NCBI RefSeq assembly: GCF_004345245.1
Contig: NZ_SLUQ01000001.1
Coordinates: forward strand, 620,001-684,000
Source: Rhizobium sp. BK251
GTDB taxonomy: Bacteria; Pseudomonadota; Alphaproteobacteria; Rhizobiales; Rhizobiaceae
Length of the DNA: 64,000 bases
Direction: 5' to 3'
The notes below the pieces were generated by a model. That model saw only the letters and a list, made by a program, of their open reading frames with translations, searched no databases and had not been told where the DNA came from. Position 1 is the first letter of the stretch. Every line of letters begins with the position of its first letter. Shown here piece by piece: positions 8,220 through 16,393 of this stretch. The position numbers were made by a program, and so were the translations under genes.

Positions 8220-9452
8220 TCAGCGCTCCTGATCTTCCCTCGGGCGGACCAGCCAGGAATAGGCGGCCCCCGCGAGAAGCAGGATGCACGTGCCGAGGAA
8301 GACCGCCCGCATGCCGATATGGCCGCCGACGAAGCCGCCGAGCACCGGCCCCGCGACTTGTCCCACATACTGCGAGGAAATGGAAAGGCCGAGAATGCTG
8401 CCCGCCGCGCTGTCGGGCACGCTGTGGCGGATGACGGCCGAGATGCAGGGCAGGAGACCGCCAAGCGCAACGCCCATCAGGAAGCGCAGCACGATAAGCT
8501 GCCAGGAAGCCGTGACGAAAGCCTGTGGGATGAGCAGCAGTGCAGCCGCAGCAAGCGCCCCGGCGATGACGGGCCAGTGGCCGATGCGGTCGGCAAGCTT
8601 GCCGAGATAGGAGGCTGACAGGATGCTGCCGAGTGCCGCTGCCGACATCACGATGCCGGCGACCATCGTCACATGGCCGAGGTCGGCGACGATCTGGGCG
8701 ACGTAGACGGTAATGATCGGCTCGATCGACATGTTGGCGAGCATCAGCAGCAATCCCGTCGCAAGCATCGCGACGACCGGGCGCTTGTCCGGGATGGACT
8801 TCCAGCCGCCGGACGCCTTCGCCGCCTGCTTGCGCGCCGGCGACTTTTCCTCGCGTATGAGGAAGGTGGTCGCAAGGAAGGTCAGGAAGATGACCCCGCC
8901 CGCCGCAAGGAAGGTATTGCGGATGCCGATGATGGGCGGCAGCGCGCCGCCAATCAGCGGTCCGACGAGGTTGCCCGCCATGATGCCGGAGGAAAGCATG
9001 CCGAGCGCCCAGGCCGATCGATCCTTCGGCGTCTGCGTCGCGACCAGCACCATCGAACCGGAGGCATAACCGCCCGCAAGGCCGACGAAGAGCCTGAGCG
9101 CGACGAGCTGCCAGACGCTTCCCGCCATGCCCATCAGCGAGATGGCGACCGTCATGCCGAGGCTTGCCCGCACCAGCATCAGCTTGCGGCCGTAGATGTC
9201 TCCGAGCCGCCCCCAGAGCGGGGCGACGATCGCCGCCGCAAAGAAGGTTGCGCCATAGGCGATCCCCGACCATTGCACGATCGCCGCATGGTCGCTCACA
9301 CCGAGCTCCTCGACATAGAGCGGCAGGAAGGGCAGGAGCAGCGTCATGGCGACGATGGTGGTGAACGAGCCGACAAGCGCGATCACCAGGTTGCGTTTCC
9401 AATGAACTGACCCGGCCGCAACATCCGTCGCGTCCATCTGTGTCTCGGTCAT
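8220..9452 (-). CDS. MFS transporter, multidrug-efflux type (12 TM)
   Basis: A 410-residue major facilitator with two six-helix halves. The family motif A is visible between TM2 and TM3 (PLWGRLGDIYGRKLMLV) and its degenerate copy between TM8 and TM9 (YLGKLADRIGHWPVI). A TM5 antiporter-type motif (SSGIMAGNLVGPLIGGAL) supports drug/proton antiport. It resembles MdtG/TetA-like exporters; the substrate is not predictable. The start at 9452 gives a 25-residue cytosolic lead before TM1. It is not in an obvious operon. Confidence 0.85.
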   Translation of the reverse strand: MTETQMDATDVAAGSVHWKRNLVIALVGSFTTIVAMTLLLPFLPLYVEELGVSDHAAIVQWSGIAYGATFFAAAIVAPLWGRLGDIYGRKLMLVRASLGMTVAISLMGMAGSVWQLVALRLFVGLAGGYASGSMVLVATQTPKDRSAWALGMLSSGIMAGNLVGPLIGGALPPIIGIRNTFLAAGGVIFLTFLATTFLIREEKSPARKQAAKASGGWKSIPDKRPVVAMLATGLLLMLANMSIEPIITVYVAQIVADLGHVTMVAGIVMSAAALGSILSASYLGKLADRIGHWPVIAGALAAAALLLIPQAFVTASWQLIVLRFLMGVALGGLLPCISAVIRHSVPDSAAGSILGLSISSQYVGQVAGPVLGGFVGGHIGMRAVFLGTCILLLAGAAYSWLVRPREDQER

Positions 9453-9622
9453 GTCGGGGTCTCGATGCAGCCTGTTTGAGGAGGCGCAAATCTACGCCCC
9501 ACAAAAGAGGCTGCCAAGGACGGTTCGGGGCAAAAGCGTTCGGTGTCGGCGCAGTCCTGCTTTTCTACCGTTGATGGCGCGGTCAGCCGCCCTGCTTTCC
9601 CGACGCCGGCGCGTTGTACCGC

Positions 9623-10282
9623 CTAGGACGAGTAGCCGCGTTGCCGCAGCCGGACGATCTTGAAGAAGCCGCCGGGAAAGAGCGGCTGGATGTCGACGAC
9701 CTGGAAATCGCCGCGCGTCCGTGCCCAGCCGGTGATCTGCTCCATGCGGAAGGCGGAACTCCATCCGACGCGGTGGACGAGGGGCGCGATCGCCTCCTCG
9801 ATTGCCGTCTGCAGCCCGGTTCCTTCGCTGATCTTGCTGGCAAGGATGATCTCCCCGCCGTTGCGCAGCACCCGTGCACACTCGTCGAGCGCCCGTTCCG
9901 GCTCGGGGATCAGCGTGATGACGAAGGGCAGGCACACGGCATCGAAGGTGCGGTCGGCAAAGGCGAGGCGGCGCGCATCCATGACGCGCAGCGCTTCGAC
10001 ATGGCGCAGGCCCTCGCGGGCGACCTTGAGGTGCGCCCGCGCGATCATGTGTTCGGAAATGTCGATGCCGGTCACACGGCAATTGCTGGGATAGTGAGGC
10101 AGCACGAGGCCCGTGCCGACGCCCACTTCGAGAATGCGTCGTCCGGTACGGGAAGCCGCCTCCGCCACCCTGCGATGAGTGTCGCGCAGGAGGCCACGAT
10201 AGACATGGTCGTAGATCGGCGCCCAGCGCCGATAGACCGCGCGCTGGTGCTCGGCTGTGTCGTTCAGGCGCGTGAAAGGCAT
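9623..10282 (-). CDS. Class I SAM methyltransferase, phosphatidylethanolamine N-methyltransferase (Rhodobacter PmtA) type
   Basis: A 219-residue SAM-dependent methyltransferase. SAM motif I is LEVGVGTGLVLPHYP near residue 50, then an acidic strand end (VTGIDISEHM), motif II-like FDAVCLPFVITLIPEP, and motif III RNGGEIILASKI. The opening AVYRRWAPIYDHVYRGLL and the late GGFFKIVRLRQRG resemble Rhodobacter-type PmtA, which methylates phosphatidylethanolamine towards phosphatidylcholine. Related enzymes methylate other substrates, so the lipid role is inferred. I chose the ATG at 10282, which follows GGGGGGA. A more upstream ATG at 10318 lacks family similarity. Confidence 0.72.
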   Translation of the reverse strand: MPFTRLNDTAEHQRAVYRRWAPIYDHVYRGLLRDTHRRVAEAASRTGRRILEVGVGTGLVLPHYPSNCRVTGIDISEHMIARAHLKVAREGLRHVEALRVMDARRLAFADRTFDAVCLPFVITLIPEPERALDECARVLRNGGEIILASKISEGTGLQTAIEEAIAPLVHRVGWSSAFRMEQITGWARTRGDFQVVDIQPLFPGGFFKIVRLRQRGYSS

Positions 10283-10493
10283 GGTTCCCCCCCTCGAAGG
10301 CTCGGCGCCGCCTCTCAACTCCCAAGGGCGGCGTCCGGTTCCTGCAATCGACGGAGAAAGTTGCTTCGCGCCGGCTACCCCCTGGCGGCGAACGCGCGGC
10401 GAATGGCGTTACCTTCTCCCTGGTTGAGAGAGTAGGGCGTCTTTGGCCCGTTTCCAGCCACGATCTTCGATCCGCGGCGCGTCCCTCGTTGGG

Positions 10494-10835
10494 CTACTTG
10501 CCGGTCTTCCGTGGCAGGCGGACGTCCACCAGGTCCTTGCCGAGTTCGCTGCCGATTTCGGCCACCTTCGTCTTCTTGTCGTAGACGCAGAGGAAGGAGA
10601 TCGTGCCCTTGGCGCCCTTCGGCTTTCCGGTCAGGAGAGCCAGTCCGTAATGCTCGCTGCCAAAGGGGTCGACGACGGCGCGGGCATTCTCCAGCGGGCC
10701 GGCGGCCGCCTTCCTGCACTTGGATTCGACATCGGCGGCAAACTGCTTCCATGCGTCGTCGGAAGAGGCGTGTGCGGCGGCTCCGAAGAGTAAGAAAGCG
10801 ACAGTTGCGGCAACGCGGATTTTTTTCCTGTGCAT
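10494..10835 (-). CDS. Small secreted protein of unknown function
   Basis: A 113-residue protein with a typical signal peptide (MHRKKIRVAATVAFLLFG, cleavage likely after AAAHA near residue 23). The mature part has two cysteines (SKCRKAA and SFLCVYD) that could form a periplasmic disulfide, and is rich in Lys and Asp. I do not recognise the family. The longer upstream frame to 10973 runs across the sodB promoter region and would bury the signal peptide, so I placed the start at 10835. It is divergent from sodB. Confidence 0.65.
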   Translation of the reverse strand: MHRKKIRVAATVAFLLFGAAAHASSDDAWKQFAADVESKCRKAAAGPLENARAVVDPFGSEHYGLALLTGKPKGAKGTISFLCVYDKKTKVAEIGSELGKDLVDVRLPRKTGK

Positions 10836-11068
10836 CGGAAATCCTGTTCGTTTCGGCTCGCCGGAAGCGGCGTGAGCGACGTCGGCGCGCTGTTGGAAAT
10901 GGCGAAAAGCCCTTGTATTTCCTAAATGATGTCCGGTGGCGAAATGGAGGCAAATTTTCCTTGGAGGCGCCATTTTTTGACATTTCCCAGGTTGCCTCGA
11001 CCTGCTTCCGCTCCTATGTTCCGCTCACCTGCCAAATACGCAATCTATTGCCAAGAGGAGATCTGACC

Positions 11069-11671
11069 ATGGCTTTCGAATTGCCTGCACTTCCCTATGA
11101 TTACGAAGCGCTTTCCCCCTTCATGTCGAAGGAGACGCTCGAATTTCACCACGACAAGCACCACAAAGCGTATGTCGACAACGGCAACAAGCTTGCGGCC
11201 GAGGCAGGGCTCGGCGACCTCTCCGTCGAGGAAGTCGTCAAGAAGTCCTTTGGCACCAATCCCGGCCTCTTCAACAACGCTGCCCAGCACTACAACCACA
11301 TCCATTTCTGGAAGTGGATGAAGAAGGGCGGCGGCGGCAACAAGCTGCCGGCCAAGCTGGAAGCGGCCTTCAAGTCCGATCTCGGCGGCTATGACAAGTT
11401 CAAGGCCGATTTCGCCAATGCCGGCGCCACCCAGTTCGGCTCCGGCTGGGCCTGGGTTTCCGTCAAGAATGGCAAGCTCGAAATCTCCAAGACCCCGAAC
11501 GGCGAAAACCCGCTGGTCCATGGCGCAACGCCGATCCTCGGCGTCGACGTGTGGGAACACTCCTACTACATCGACTATCGCAACGCCCGGCCGAAGTACC
11601 TCGAGGCCTTCATCGACAGCCTGGTAAACTGGGACTACGTCCTGGAGCGCTACGAAGCCGCCACGAAGTAA
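11069..11671 (+). CDS. sodB: Superoxide dismutase, Fe/Mn family
   Basis: A 200-residue cytosolic enzyme converting superoxide to hydrogen peroxide and oxygen. The metal ligands are recognisable: His27 in EFHHDKHHKAY, His77 in QHYNHIHFW, and the Asp and His of VDVWEHSYY near residues 160-164. The sequence is close to rhizobial SodB. The ATG at 11069 follows AGAGGAG. It is monocistronic, closed by a strong terminator 25 bp after the stop. Whether it is loaded with Fe or Mn cannot be told with certainty from sequence. Confidence 0.95.
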   Translation: MAFELPALPYDYEALSPFMSKETLEFHHDKHHKAYVDNGNKLAAEAGLGDLSVEEVVKKSFGTNPGLFNNAAQHYNHIHFWKWMKKGGGGNKLPAKLEAAFKSDLGGYDKFKADFANAGATQFGSGWAWVSVKNGKLEISKTPNGENPLVHGATPILGVDVWEHSYYIDYRNARPKYLEAFIDSLVNWDYVLERYEAATK

Positions 11672-11696
11672 GCCATCGCTTTCGAATTGACACACG

Positions 11697-11726
11697 AACC
11701 CCGGCCTTGCGCCGGGGTTTTCTTTT
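11697..11726 (+). terminator. Rho-independent terminator of sodB
   Basis: Perfect 9-bp stem (AACCCCGGC at 11697-11705 with GCCGGGGTT at 11711-11719), 5-nt loop CTTGC, then TTCTTTT. It lies 25 bp after the sodB stop. Confidence 0.88.
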
Positions 11727-11747
11727 GTCGTCGGGCTGCCGGCCGGT

Positions 11748-12446
11748 TCACGCGCTCTGAGCCGCCGCGGTCTCCCAACCTTCGATCCACAGCTGTCGCA
11801 GCGTGTCGCCTTCGCCCTTGAAGGAGGCGTCCACGGCTTCGCAATTCTCGACGCGGTCGCTGCGGAAATTCCGGATCGCTTGCCTCAGTTCGCACCATGC
11901 AACGATATTGGCGGTCCGCGAATAGTAGATCAGTGCGATCGGGCGCACCGTGCGCTCGGTCGCCCGGCCGAGCTCGTCGCGATAGTCGAGGAGGAGCTTG
12001 CGTTCGTCGCGGATGGCGCGGCGCACGAGGGCGAGGTCGACGGCCGTCGGCGGCTGGATTGCCGAACCCCAGGCATGCAGCGCCTTCGTGTCAAGCGCCT
12101 GCCGCAGCGGTTGCGGCACGGCTCCGGCGATCTTCTGGTTCACGCGCTTCGCCGCCTGCTTCAGCTCGCCGTCCCCGGTCCGCTCGAGCAGCGCCAGCGC
12201 CAGCACGATCGCCTCCATCTCCTCGATCGAGAACATCAGCGGCGGCAGGTCGAAGCCCGGCCGCAGGATATAGCCGATGCCGCGTCCGCCTTCGATCGGC
12301 ACGCGCATGGCCTGCAGTGCCGCGATATCGCGATAGACCGAGCGGACCGTCACCTCGAGGGTCGCCGCCATGGAGGCTGCCGTCACCGGCCGCGTGGCAA
12401 GCCGCAGGATCTGGATGATCTCGAACAGGCGGGACGCCTTGCGCAT
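11748..12446 (-). CDS. YafY/WYL-domain transcriptional regulator
   Basis: A 232-residue regulator with an N-terminal HTH (RPVTAASMAATLEVTVRSVY, then RDIAALQ, residues ~20-50) and a C-terminal WYL ligand-binding domain (LLLDYRDELGRATERTVRPI, then ALIYYSRTANIVAWCELR). The ATG at 12446 gives the family beginning MRKASRLFEIIQILR; the frame extends 8 residues further. It is divergent from the LysE-type exporter, a common arrangement for YafY regulators, and two palindromes in the shared 133-bp gap are likely its operators. Confidence 0.86.
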   Translation of the reverse strand: MRKASRLFEIIQILRLATRPVTAASMAATLEVTVRSVYRDIAALQAMRVPIEGGRGIGYILRPGFDLPPLMFSIEEMEAIVLALALLERTGDGELKQAAKRVNQKIAGAVPQPLRQALDTKALHAWGSAIQPPTAVDLALVRRAIRDERKLLLDYRDELGRATERTVRPIALIYYSRTANIVAWCELRQAIRNFRSDRVENCEAVDASFKGEGDTLRQLWIEGWETAAAQSA

Positions 12447-12475
12447 AGTAATTCCGCTCTTGGCCAGCAACGCTC

Positions 12476-12562
12476 CTGACAGAACCCTGTCAGTTGGGTT
12501 TTCGTATCATGCCCCGCATCAAATTGAAAAACAACGACGTCTCATGGTGAGACGTCTCATGG
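12476..12562. promoter_or_regulatory. Two operator-like palindromes between the WYL regulator and lysE
   Basis: First, CTGACAG (12476-12482) and CTGTCAG (12487-12493) form a perfect 7-bp dyad with a 4-nt spacer, 30 bp upstream of the WYL start. Second, GACGTCTCA (12536-12544) and TGAGACGTC (12548-12556) form a perfect 9-bp dyad. It is nested in a direct repeat: GACGTCTCATGG occurs at 12536-12547 and again at 12551-12562. The first resembles WYL-regulator sites. The second lies 18-44 bp before the lysE start codon. Confidence 0.6.
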
Positions 12563-12579
12563 GGCACAAAGTAACTGAC

Positions 12580-13215
12580 ATGACCTACAGCGAAAATCTC
12601 TGGCTTTTCTTCACCCTTCTGTTCGGCATCATCATCGTGCCGGGCATGGATATGCTTTTCGTGCTCGCCAACGCGCTGACCGGCGGGCGGCGCACGGGGC
12701 TTGCGGCAACAGCCGGCATCATGGCAGGCGGCGCCGTGCACTCGCTCTATGGCGCGATTGGCGTCGGCCTGCTCGCCAGCCTGCTGCCGGCGCTCTTCAA
12801 CCCGCTGCTTTTTGCCGGCGCGGCCTACATGGCCTGGATCGGTTTTGGCCTGGTAAGGAGCTCGATTGCCGTCGGCTCGGTCGGGCCGGGCAGCGCACGC
12901 ACCGTATGGCGCGCCTTCCGGCAGGGCGCGCTCACCTGCCTCATCAATCCCAAGGCCTACCTCTTCATGCTGGCCGTCTATCCGCAGTTCCTGAAGCCGG
13001 CCTACGGACCGATCTGGCTGCAGGGATTGGTGATGGGCCTGATGACGGTCGCGACGCAGTTCGCCGTCTACGGTGCGCTCGCGCTGACGGCAGGGCGAAG
13101 CCGGGACCTTCTCGTAGCCAACCCGGCTGCAACGGCAATGGCAGGGCGGGTCGCCGGTCTCTTGCTCATCCTCGTTTCCACCCTCAGCGTCTGGCATGGC
13201 TGGAAAAGCGCCTGA
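12580..13215 (+). CDS. LysE/RhtB-family amino-acid exporter
   Basis: A 211-residue inner-membrane exporter with about six helices. The LysE-family signature is present at the N-terminus (IIIVPGMDMLFVLANALTGG, then RRTGLAATAGIMAGGAVHSL) and the central INPKAYLFMLAVYPQF motif lies near residue 125. Substrates in the family are amino acids and related metabolites. I chose the ATG at 12580 because TM1 begins a few residues later. The longer frame back to 12370 runs through the operator region and into the divergent WYL gene. Expression is probably controlled by that regulator. Confidence 0.85.
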   Translation: MTYSENLWLFFTLLFGIIIVPGMDMLFVLANALTGGRRTGLAATAGIMAGGAVHSLYGAIGVGLLASLLPALFNPLLFAGAAYMAWIGFGLVRSSIAVGSVGPGSARTVWRAFRQGALTCLINPKAYLFMLAVYPQFLKPAYGPIWLQGLVMGLMTVATQFAVYGALALTAGRSRDLLVANPAATAMAGRVAGLLLILVSTLSVWHGWKSA

Positions 13216-13523
13216 ACGAGGATTGGAAAAGCCTTTCCTTTCAAGGCCGAAGAGGCGTTTCAGGAATCGGTTTGCGAGGATGCGGAAGTGGTGATGGCGC
13301 TGCGGGGCGTGCCAGGCCGGCGGCGGAGCACCTTTCCGCCGTCAAATCATTACTTTAGTAAGCTATAGTTGACGCGGGCATGTAAGGCCGATTTCATATG
13401 GCACTGATTTAGTTCAACTATCACCATCTTGTTACCACAGTGCCGACCGAAATTTGCAATCATGCCCGCGTCGGCGGGCGCCGGGCCGCTCCCGCGATCT
13501 CGAACACAACATGGAGAGAGAAG
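13216..13523. other. Intergenic region before cytochrome c'
   Basis: About 308 bp. The second half is AT-rich and holds a long-spaced inverted repeat (ATAGTTGA at 13365-13372, TCAACTAT at 13414-13421). A TTGACG at 13369 could be a -35 element, but no -10 at ideal spacing follows. A frame that is open back to 13440 is only the upstream extension of the cytochrome gene. I see no other gene. Confidence 0.4.
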
Positions 13524-13970
13524 ATGAAGGTGAAAGCGATCATGGCCGCGGTGCTTGTTGCCGGCTTGGGGGCGGGCTTGGCAATTGCAGCGGACGGGAC
13601 CCACGATTCGCGCTCTGCGCTGATGAAAAAGATGGGCGGTGCGGCAGGAGCGCTGACGGCCATCGCCAAGGGCGAGAAGCCCTATGATGCCGACGCGGTC
13701 AAGGCGGCGCTGACGACCATGTCGGAAACTGCCAAGGTCTTCCCCGCCCAGTTCGGCCCGGGCACAGAGACCGGCGATCCGGCAGCGAGCCCGAAGATCT
13801 GGGAGAACATGGATGACTTCAAGGCCAAGGCCGCCAAGCTGGAATCCAACGCCAATACCTTGATTGCCCAGCTTCCAACTGATGCCGCGGGTGTCGGCAA
13901 TGCCCTGAAGACGCTTGGCGCGGATTGCGGAGCCTGTCATCAGGCCTACCGCATCAATGTGAAGCAGTAG
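13524..13970 (+). CDS. Cytochrome c' (class II c-type cytochrome)
   Basis: A 148-residue periplasmic cytochrome with a signal peptide ending near AIAADG (residue ~23). The single haem-binding motif CGACH is close to the C-terminus, as in class II four-helix-bundle cytochromes. The N-terminal helix residues RSALMKKMGGAAG fit the family. These proteins bind nitric oxide or carbon monoxide and are linked to NO tolerance. The ATG at 13524 follows a GAGAGAGAAG purine tract. A diheme cytochrome gene lies 101 bp downstream beyond a hairpin. Confidence 0.88.
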   Translation: MKVKAIMAAVLVAGLGAGLAIAADGTHDSRSALMKKMGGAAGALTAIAKGEKPYDADAVKAALTTMSETAKVFPAQFGPGTETGDPAASPKIWENMDDFKAKAAKLESNANTLIAQLPTDAAGVGNALKTLGADCGACHQAYRINVKQ

Positions 13971-13998
13971 GCCGTTTCCCACAAAAATCCTTTTGTCA

Positions 13999-14032
13999 CC
14001 GCGCCGGCCTTTGCTTCCGGCGCGGAGGCTTT
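13999..14032 (+). terminator. Hairpin after cytochrome c'
   Basis: Perfect 9-bp stem (CCGCGCCGG at 13999-14007 with CCGGCGCGG at 14017-14025), a 9-nt loop, then AGGCTTT. The short T-run makes it a moderate terminator. A smaller ACAAAA / TTTTGT hairpin sits just before it at 13981-13996. Confidence 0.6.
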
Positions 14033-14071
14033 ATGTGAGTGGCATATTCGTCAAGCCGCCGGGAGTGCCGC

Positions 14072-14986
14072 ATGATGGCCAGATTGATCCGAATCCTGCT
14101 TTGTCTTGTCGGCCTCGTGGTCCTGGGCGCGGCCGGCTTCTATTTCATAACCGCACCCGATCCGTTGCCGGAGTCCCATTGGGCCAATCTCGGCGCACCG
14201 GACCTGAAGAATGGTGAAATGGTCTTCTGGGCGGGCGGCTGCGACAGTTGCCATGCCGCACCGGGCGCCCAGGGCGATGCCAAGCTCGTTCTTGCCGGCG
14301 GCCTCGCGCTGACGAGCCCCTTCGGCACCTTTCATGTCCCCAACATCTCGCCGGACGAGAAGGCGGGCCTCGGGTCCTGGACGCTCGCCGAGTTCGGCAA
14401 TGCCATGAAGCGCGGCGTCGGCCGCAATGGCGAGCACCTCTACCCTTCCTTCCCCTACGGCTCCTATTCGCGCGTCAGCGACAAGGACATCAACGATCTC
14501 TGGGGCTTCCTGAAGACCCTGCCGACAAGCAGTAACATCGTCCCGCCGCACGAGCTTCGGTTCCCCTATAATATCCGTCTCGCGCTCGGGGGCTGGAAGT
14601 TCCTCTATTTCAACGACCAGCCTCGCGTTGCGCTTGCCAATCCCGACGACACGGTCAAGCGCGGCCAGTACCTCGTCGAGGGTCTCGGACATTGCGGCGA
14701 ATGCCATACCCCGCGCGATTCGCTCGGCGGCTTCCTGAAAGATGAGTGGCTTGCCGGCGCGCCCAATCCGGAAGGGCGCGGCCGCATCCCTGATATCACG
14801 CCGGGGTCCCAGGCCGTCGGCGCCTGGAGCGCAGGCGACATCACCACTTATCTGCAGACCGGCTTCACCCCGGATTTCGATTCCGTCGGGGGCTCGATGG
14901 TCGATGTCCAGCAGAACATTGCCCACCTGCCGGCCCCCGACATCGAGGCGATCGCCGCCTATCTGAAGGCCATCCCGCCGAAGTAG
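14072..14986 (+). CDS. Membrane-anchored diheme cytochrome c
   Basis: A 304-residue c-type cytochrome with an uncleaved N-terminal anchor (RLIRILLCLVGLVVLGAAGF, residues ~4-23) and two haem c domains. The haem motifs are CDSCH near residue 62 and CGECH near residue 210, each followed by the usual Met-containing domain. It resembles the cytochrome subunits of periplasmic alcohol or gluconate dehydrogenases, but no dehydrogenase gene is adjacent. Its likely role is periplasmic electron transfer towards a terminal oxidase. The ATG at 14072 has CGGGAG upstream; the frame is open 33 bp further. Confidence 0.85.
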   Translation: MMARLIRILLCLVGLVVLGAAGFYFITAPDPLPESHWANLGAPDLKNGEMVFWAGGCDSCHAAPGAQGDAKLVLAGGLALTSPFGTFHVPNISPDEKAGLGSWTLAEFGNAMKRGVGRNGEHLYPSFPYGSYSRVSDKDINDLWGFLKTLPTSSNIVPPHELRFPYNIRLALGGWKFLYFNDQPRVALANPDDTVKRGQYLVEGLGHCGECHTPRDSLGGFLKDEWLAGAPNPEGRGRIPDITPGSQAVGAWSAGDITTYLQTGFTPDFDSVGGSMVDVQQNIAHLPAPDIEAIAAYLKAIPPK

Positions 14987-15026
14987 GCGGGCCGGCTCGG
15001 CCAATGGGCATAACCGTCGCATTCTA

Positions 15027-15055
15027 TTGACAAGGCACGCGCCCGCGGGCGATAG
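15027..15055 (+). promoter_or_regulatory. Probable sigma-70-type promoter of the riboswitch transcript
   Basis: TTGACA at 15027-15032 is followed after exactly 17 bp by CGATAG at 15050-15055, about 10 bp before the riboswitch fold begins. Confidence 0.55.
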
Positions 15056-15065
15056 TCCGCATGTC

Positions 15066-15250
15066 GATGGTTCCCCGTAGCCAAGCTTCGGGGATGAAAA
15101 GGGAACACGATAGGGACGACCCATAAGGGGCCCGATTCGTGGCTGCCCCCGCAACTGTAAGCGGCGAGTCCGAGGACCGATCATGCCACTGGTGTTTACC
15201 GGGAAGGCGAGGTCCGGGATGATGACCCGCGAGCCAGGAGACCTGCCATC
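15066..15250 (+). promoter_or_regulatory. Cobalamin (B12) riboswitch
   Basis: About 185 nt carrying the conserved cobalamin-element blocks in order: a GATGAAAAGGGAAC purine block near 15093-15106, the B12-box region CCCGCAACTGTAAGCGG near 15148-15164, GCCACTG at 15185-15191, and the closing GAGCCAGGAGACCTGCC near 15231-15247. It lies about 195 nt before the cbtB start, so adenosylcobalamin should switch off expression of the cobalt transporter genes. It could act by termination or by masking the ribosome site; I did not fold it. Confidence 0.92.
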
Positions 15251-15443
15251 ACGCGACGTTCAGGCCGGACGGGGTGTTCCGGATGCGAAACCGATCGAGC
15301 GAGATCCCGCGCCTGCGGAAGTTCGTTGATCGGGCGCTTCGTTCCCCCCAAAAAAGGCATGGATGTTTCGGATCGGGAGCTGTCGCTGCGCGCAGACGGC
15401 CGGCTTCTCGTCTCCAGTCTGCATCGAGAGAGGGAATAATTTC

Positions 15444-15632
15444 ATGGCTGCACCGCAAGTCGCTTCGACTTCCACCACTTCCACCGACGTCAAGGCCGGC
15501 AAGCTTTTGCAATCGGCAATGGCCGTCTGCTTTGGCCTCATCATCGTCGGCTTTGTCGGCTTTTCTCATCTTGAGGTCGTTCACAACGCCGCGCACGACA
15601 CGCGCCACGCGAACGCCTTCCCCTGCCATTGA
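15444..15632 (+). CDS. cbtB: CbtB, small cobalt-transporter subunit
   Basis: A 62-residue membrane protein with one central helix (LLQSAMAVCFGLIIVGFVGF) and a His-rich C-terminal tail (SHLEVVHNAAHDTRHANAF, then PCH). This is the CbtB pattern, in which the tail is thought to help cobalt capture. It is first in the riboswitch-controlled operon, 12 bp before cbtA. I chose the ATG at 15444 (preceded by GAGAGAGGGAAT); the frame extends upstream to 15363 only with unrelated residues. Confidence 0.88.
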   Translation: MAAPQVASTSTTSTDVKAGKLLQSAMAVCFGLIIVGFVGFSHLEVVHNAAHDTRHANAFPCH

Positions 15633-15644
15633 TCGGATAGAGAC

Positions 15645-16391
15645 ATGTCGCTTTTCCGTTCGATCGTCTTCACCTCGGTTCTCGCCGGGTTGATCGTCGG
15701 CGTCGCCGTGAGCGCCGTCCAGTTTGTCGGGACGAGCCAGCTCATTCTCAAGGCGGAAGTCTTCGAGAAGGCAGGTGAGGCCACCGCTCCCGACGCCGTC
15801 GCGCCCGCTGGTCACAGCCATGATGCGGCAGCGCCGGCCACCGACGATCATTCCGCCATGGCCGCCCATGAGCATGAGGAGGGCGGCTGGGAGCCTGCTG
15901 ACGGTCTCGAGCGCAATGCCTTCACCGTTGCCGCCAACATCCTGACCGCCATCGGCTATTCGCTGGTGCTGACCGGGTTGATCGCGTTTCGCAGCAAGCC
16001 CGTCACCTGGCGTGAGGGGCTCCTGTGGGGTCTCGCCGGCTTTGCCTGCGTCATGATCGCGCCGATGCTCGGCCTGCCGCCGGAACTTCCGGGCACGCCC
16101 GCAGCACCGCTCGGCGAACGTCAGGTCTGGTGGATCGGCACTGCCGTCGCGACGGCCGCCGGCATCGCGCTCATTGCCTTCCAGCGCAAGCCCTGGGCGG
16201 CGGCGCTGGCGATCGTTCTGATCGCTGCTCCGCATCTGATCGGTGCGCCGGCAGCCCCGGAAGGCGAGCAGGCGCTGGCGCCGGAAGCGCTGGAGCATCA
16301 GTTCGTCATCGCGGCGGTCCTGACCAGCCTGCTGTTCTGGGCTCTGCTTGGCTCGCTGAGCGGCACGTTCCTGCGGCGCTTCGAGGCCTGA
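15645..16391 (+). CDS. cbtA: CbtA, cobalt transporter subunit
   Basis: A 248-residue integral membrane protein with about six helices. The family features are the N-terminal helix (IVFTSVLAGLIVGVAVSAVQ), a His-rich periplasmic loop near residues 53-80 (GHSHDAAAP, DDHSAMAAHEHEE), and a late histidine in LEHQFVIAAVLTS. CbtAB brings cobalt into the cell for B12 synthesis in many alphaproteobacteria. It is co-transcribed with cbtB under the cobalamin riboswitch. Confidence 0.9.
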   Translation: MSLFRSIVFTSVLAGLIVGVAVSAVQFVGTSQLILKAEVFEKAGEATAPDAVAPAGHSHDAAAPATDDHSAMAAHEHEEGGWEPADGLERNAFTVAANILTAIGYSLVLTGLIAFRSKPVTWREGLLWGLAGFACVMIAPMLGLPPELPGTPAAPLGERQVWWIGTAVATAAGIALIAFQRKPWAAALAIVLIAAPHLIGAPAAPEGEQALAPEALEHQFVIAAVLTSLLFWALLGSLSGTFLRRFEA

Positions 16392-16393
16392 TC

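Noticed and set aside
15249..16298. Minus-strand frame of 349 codons across cbtBA
   Set aside because: Opposite-strand shadow of cbtA; composition is low-complexity and it would run against the riboswitch.
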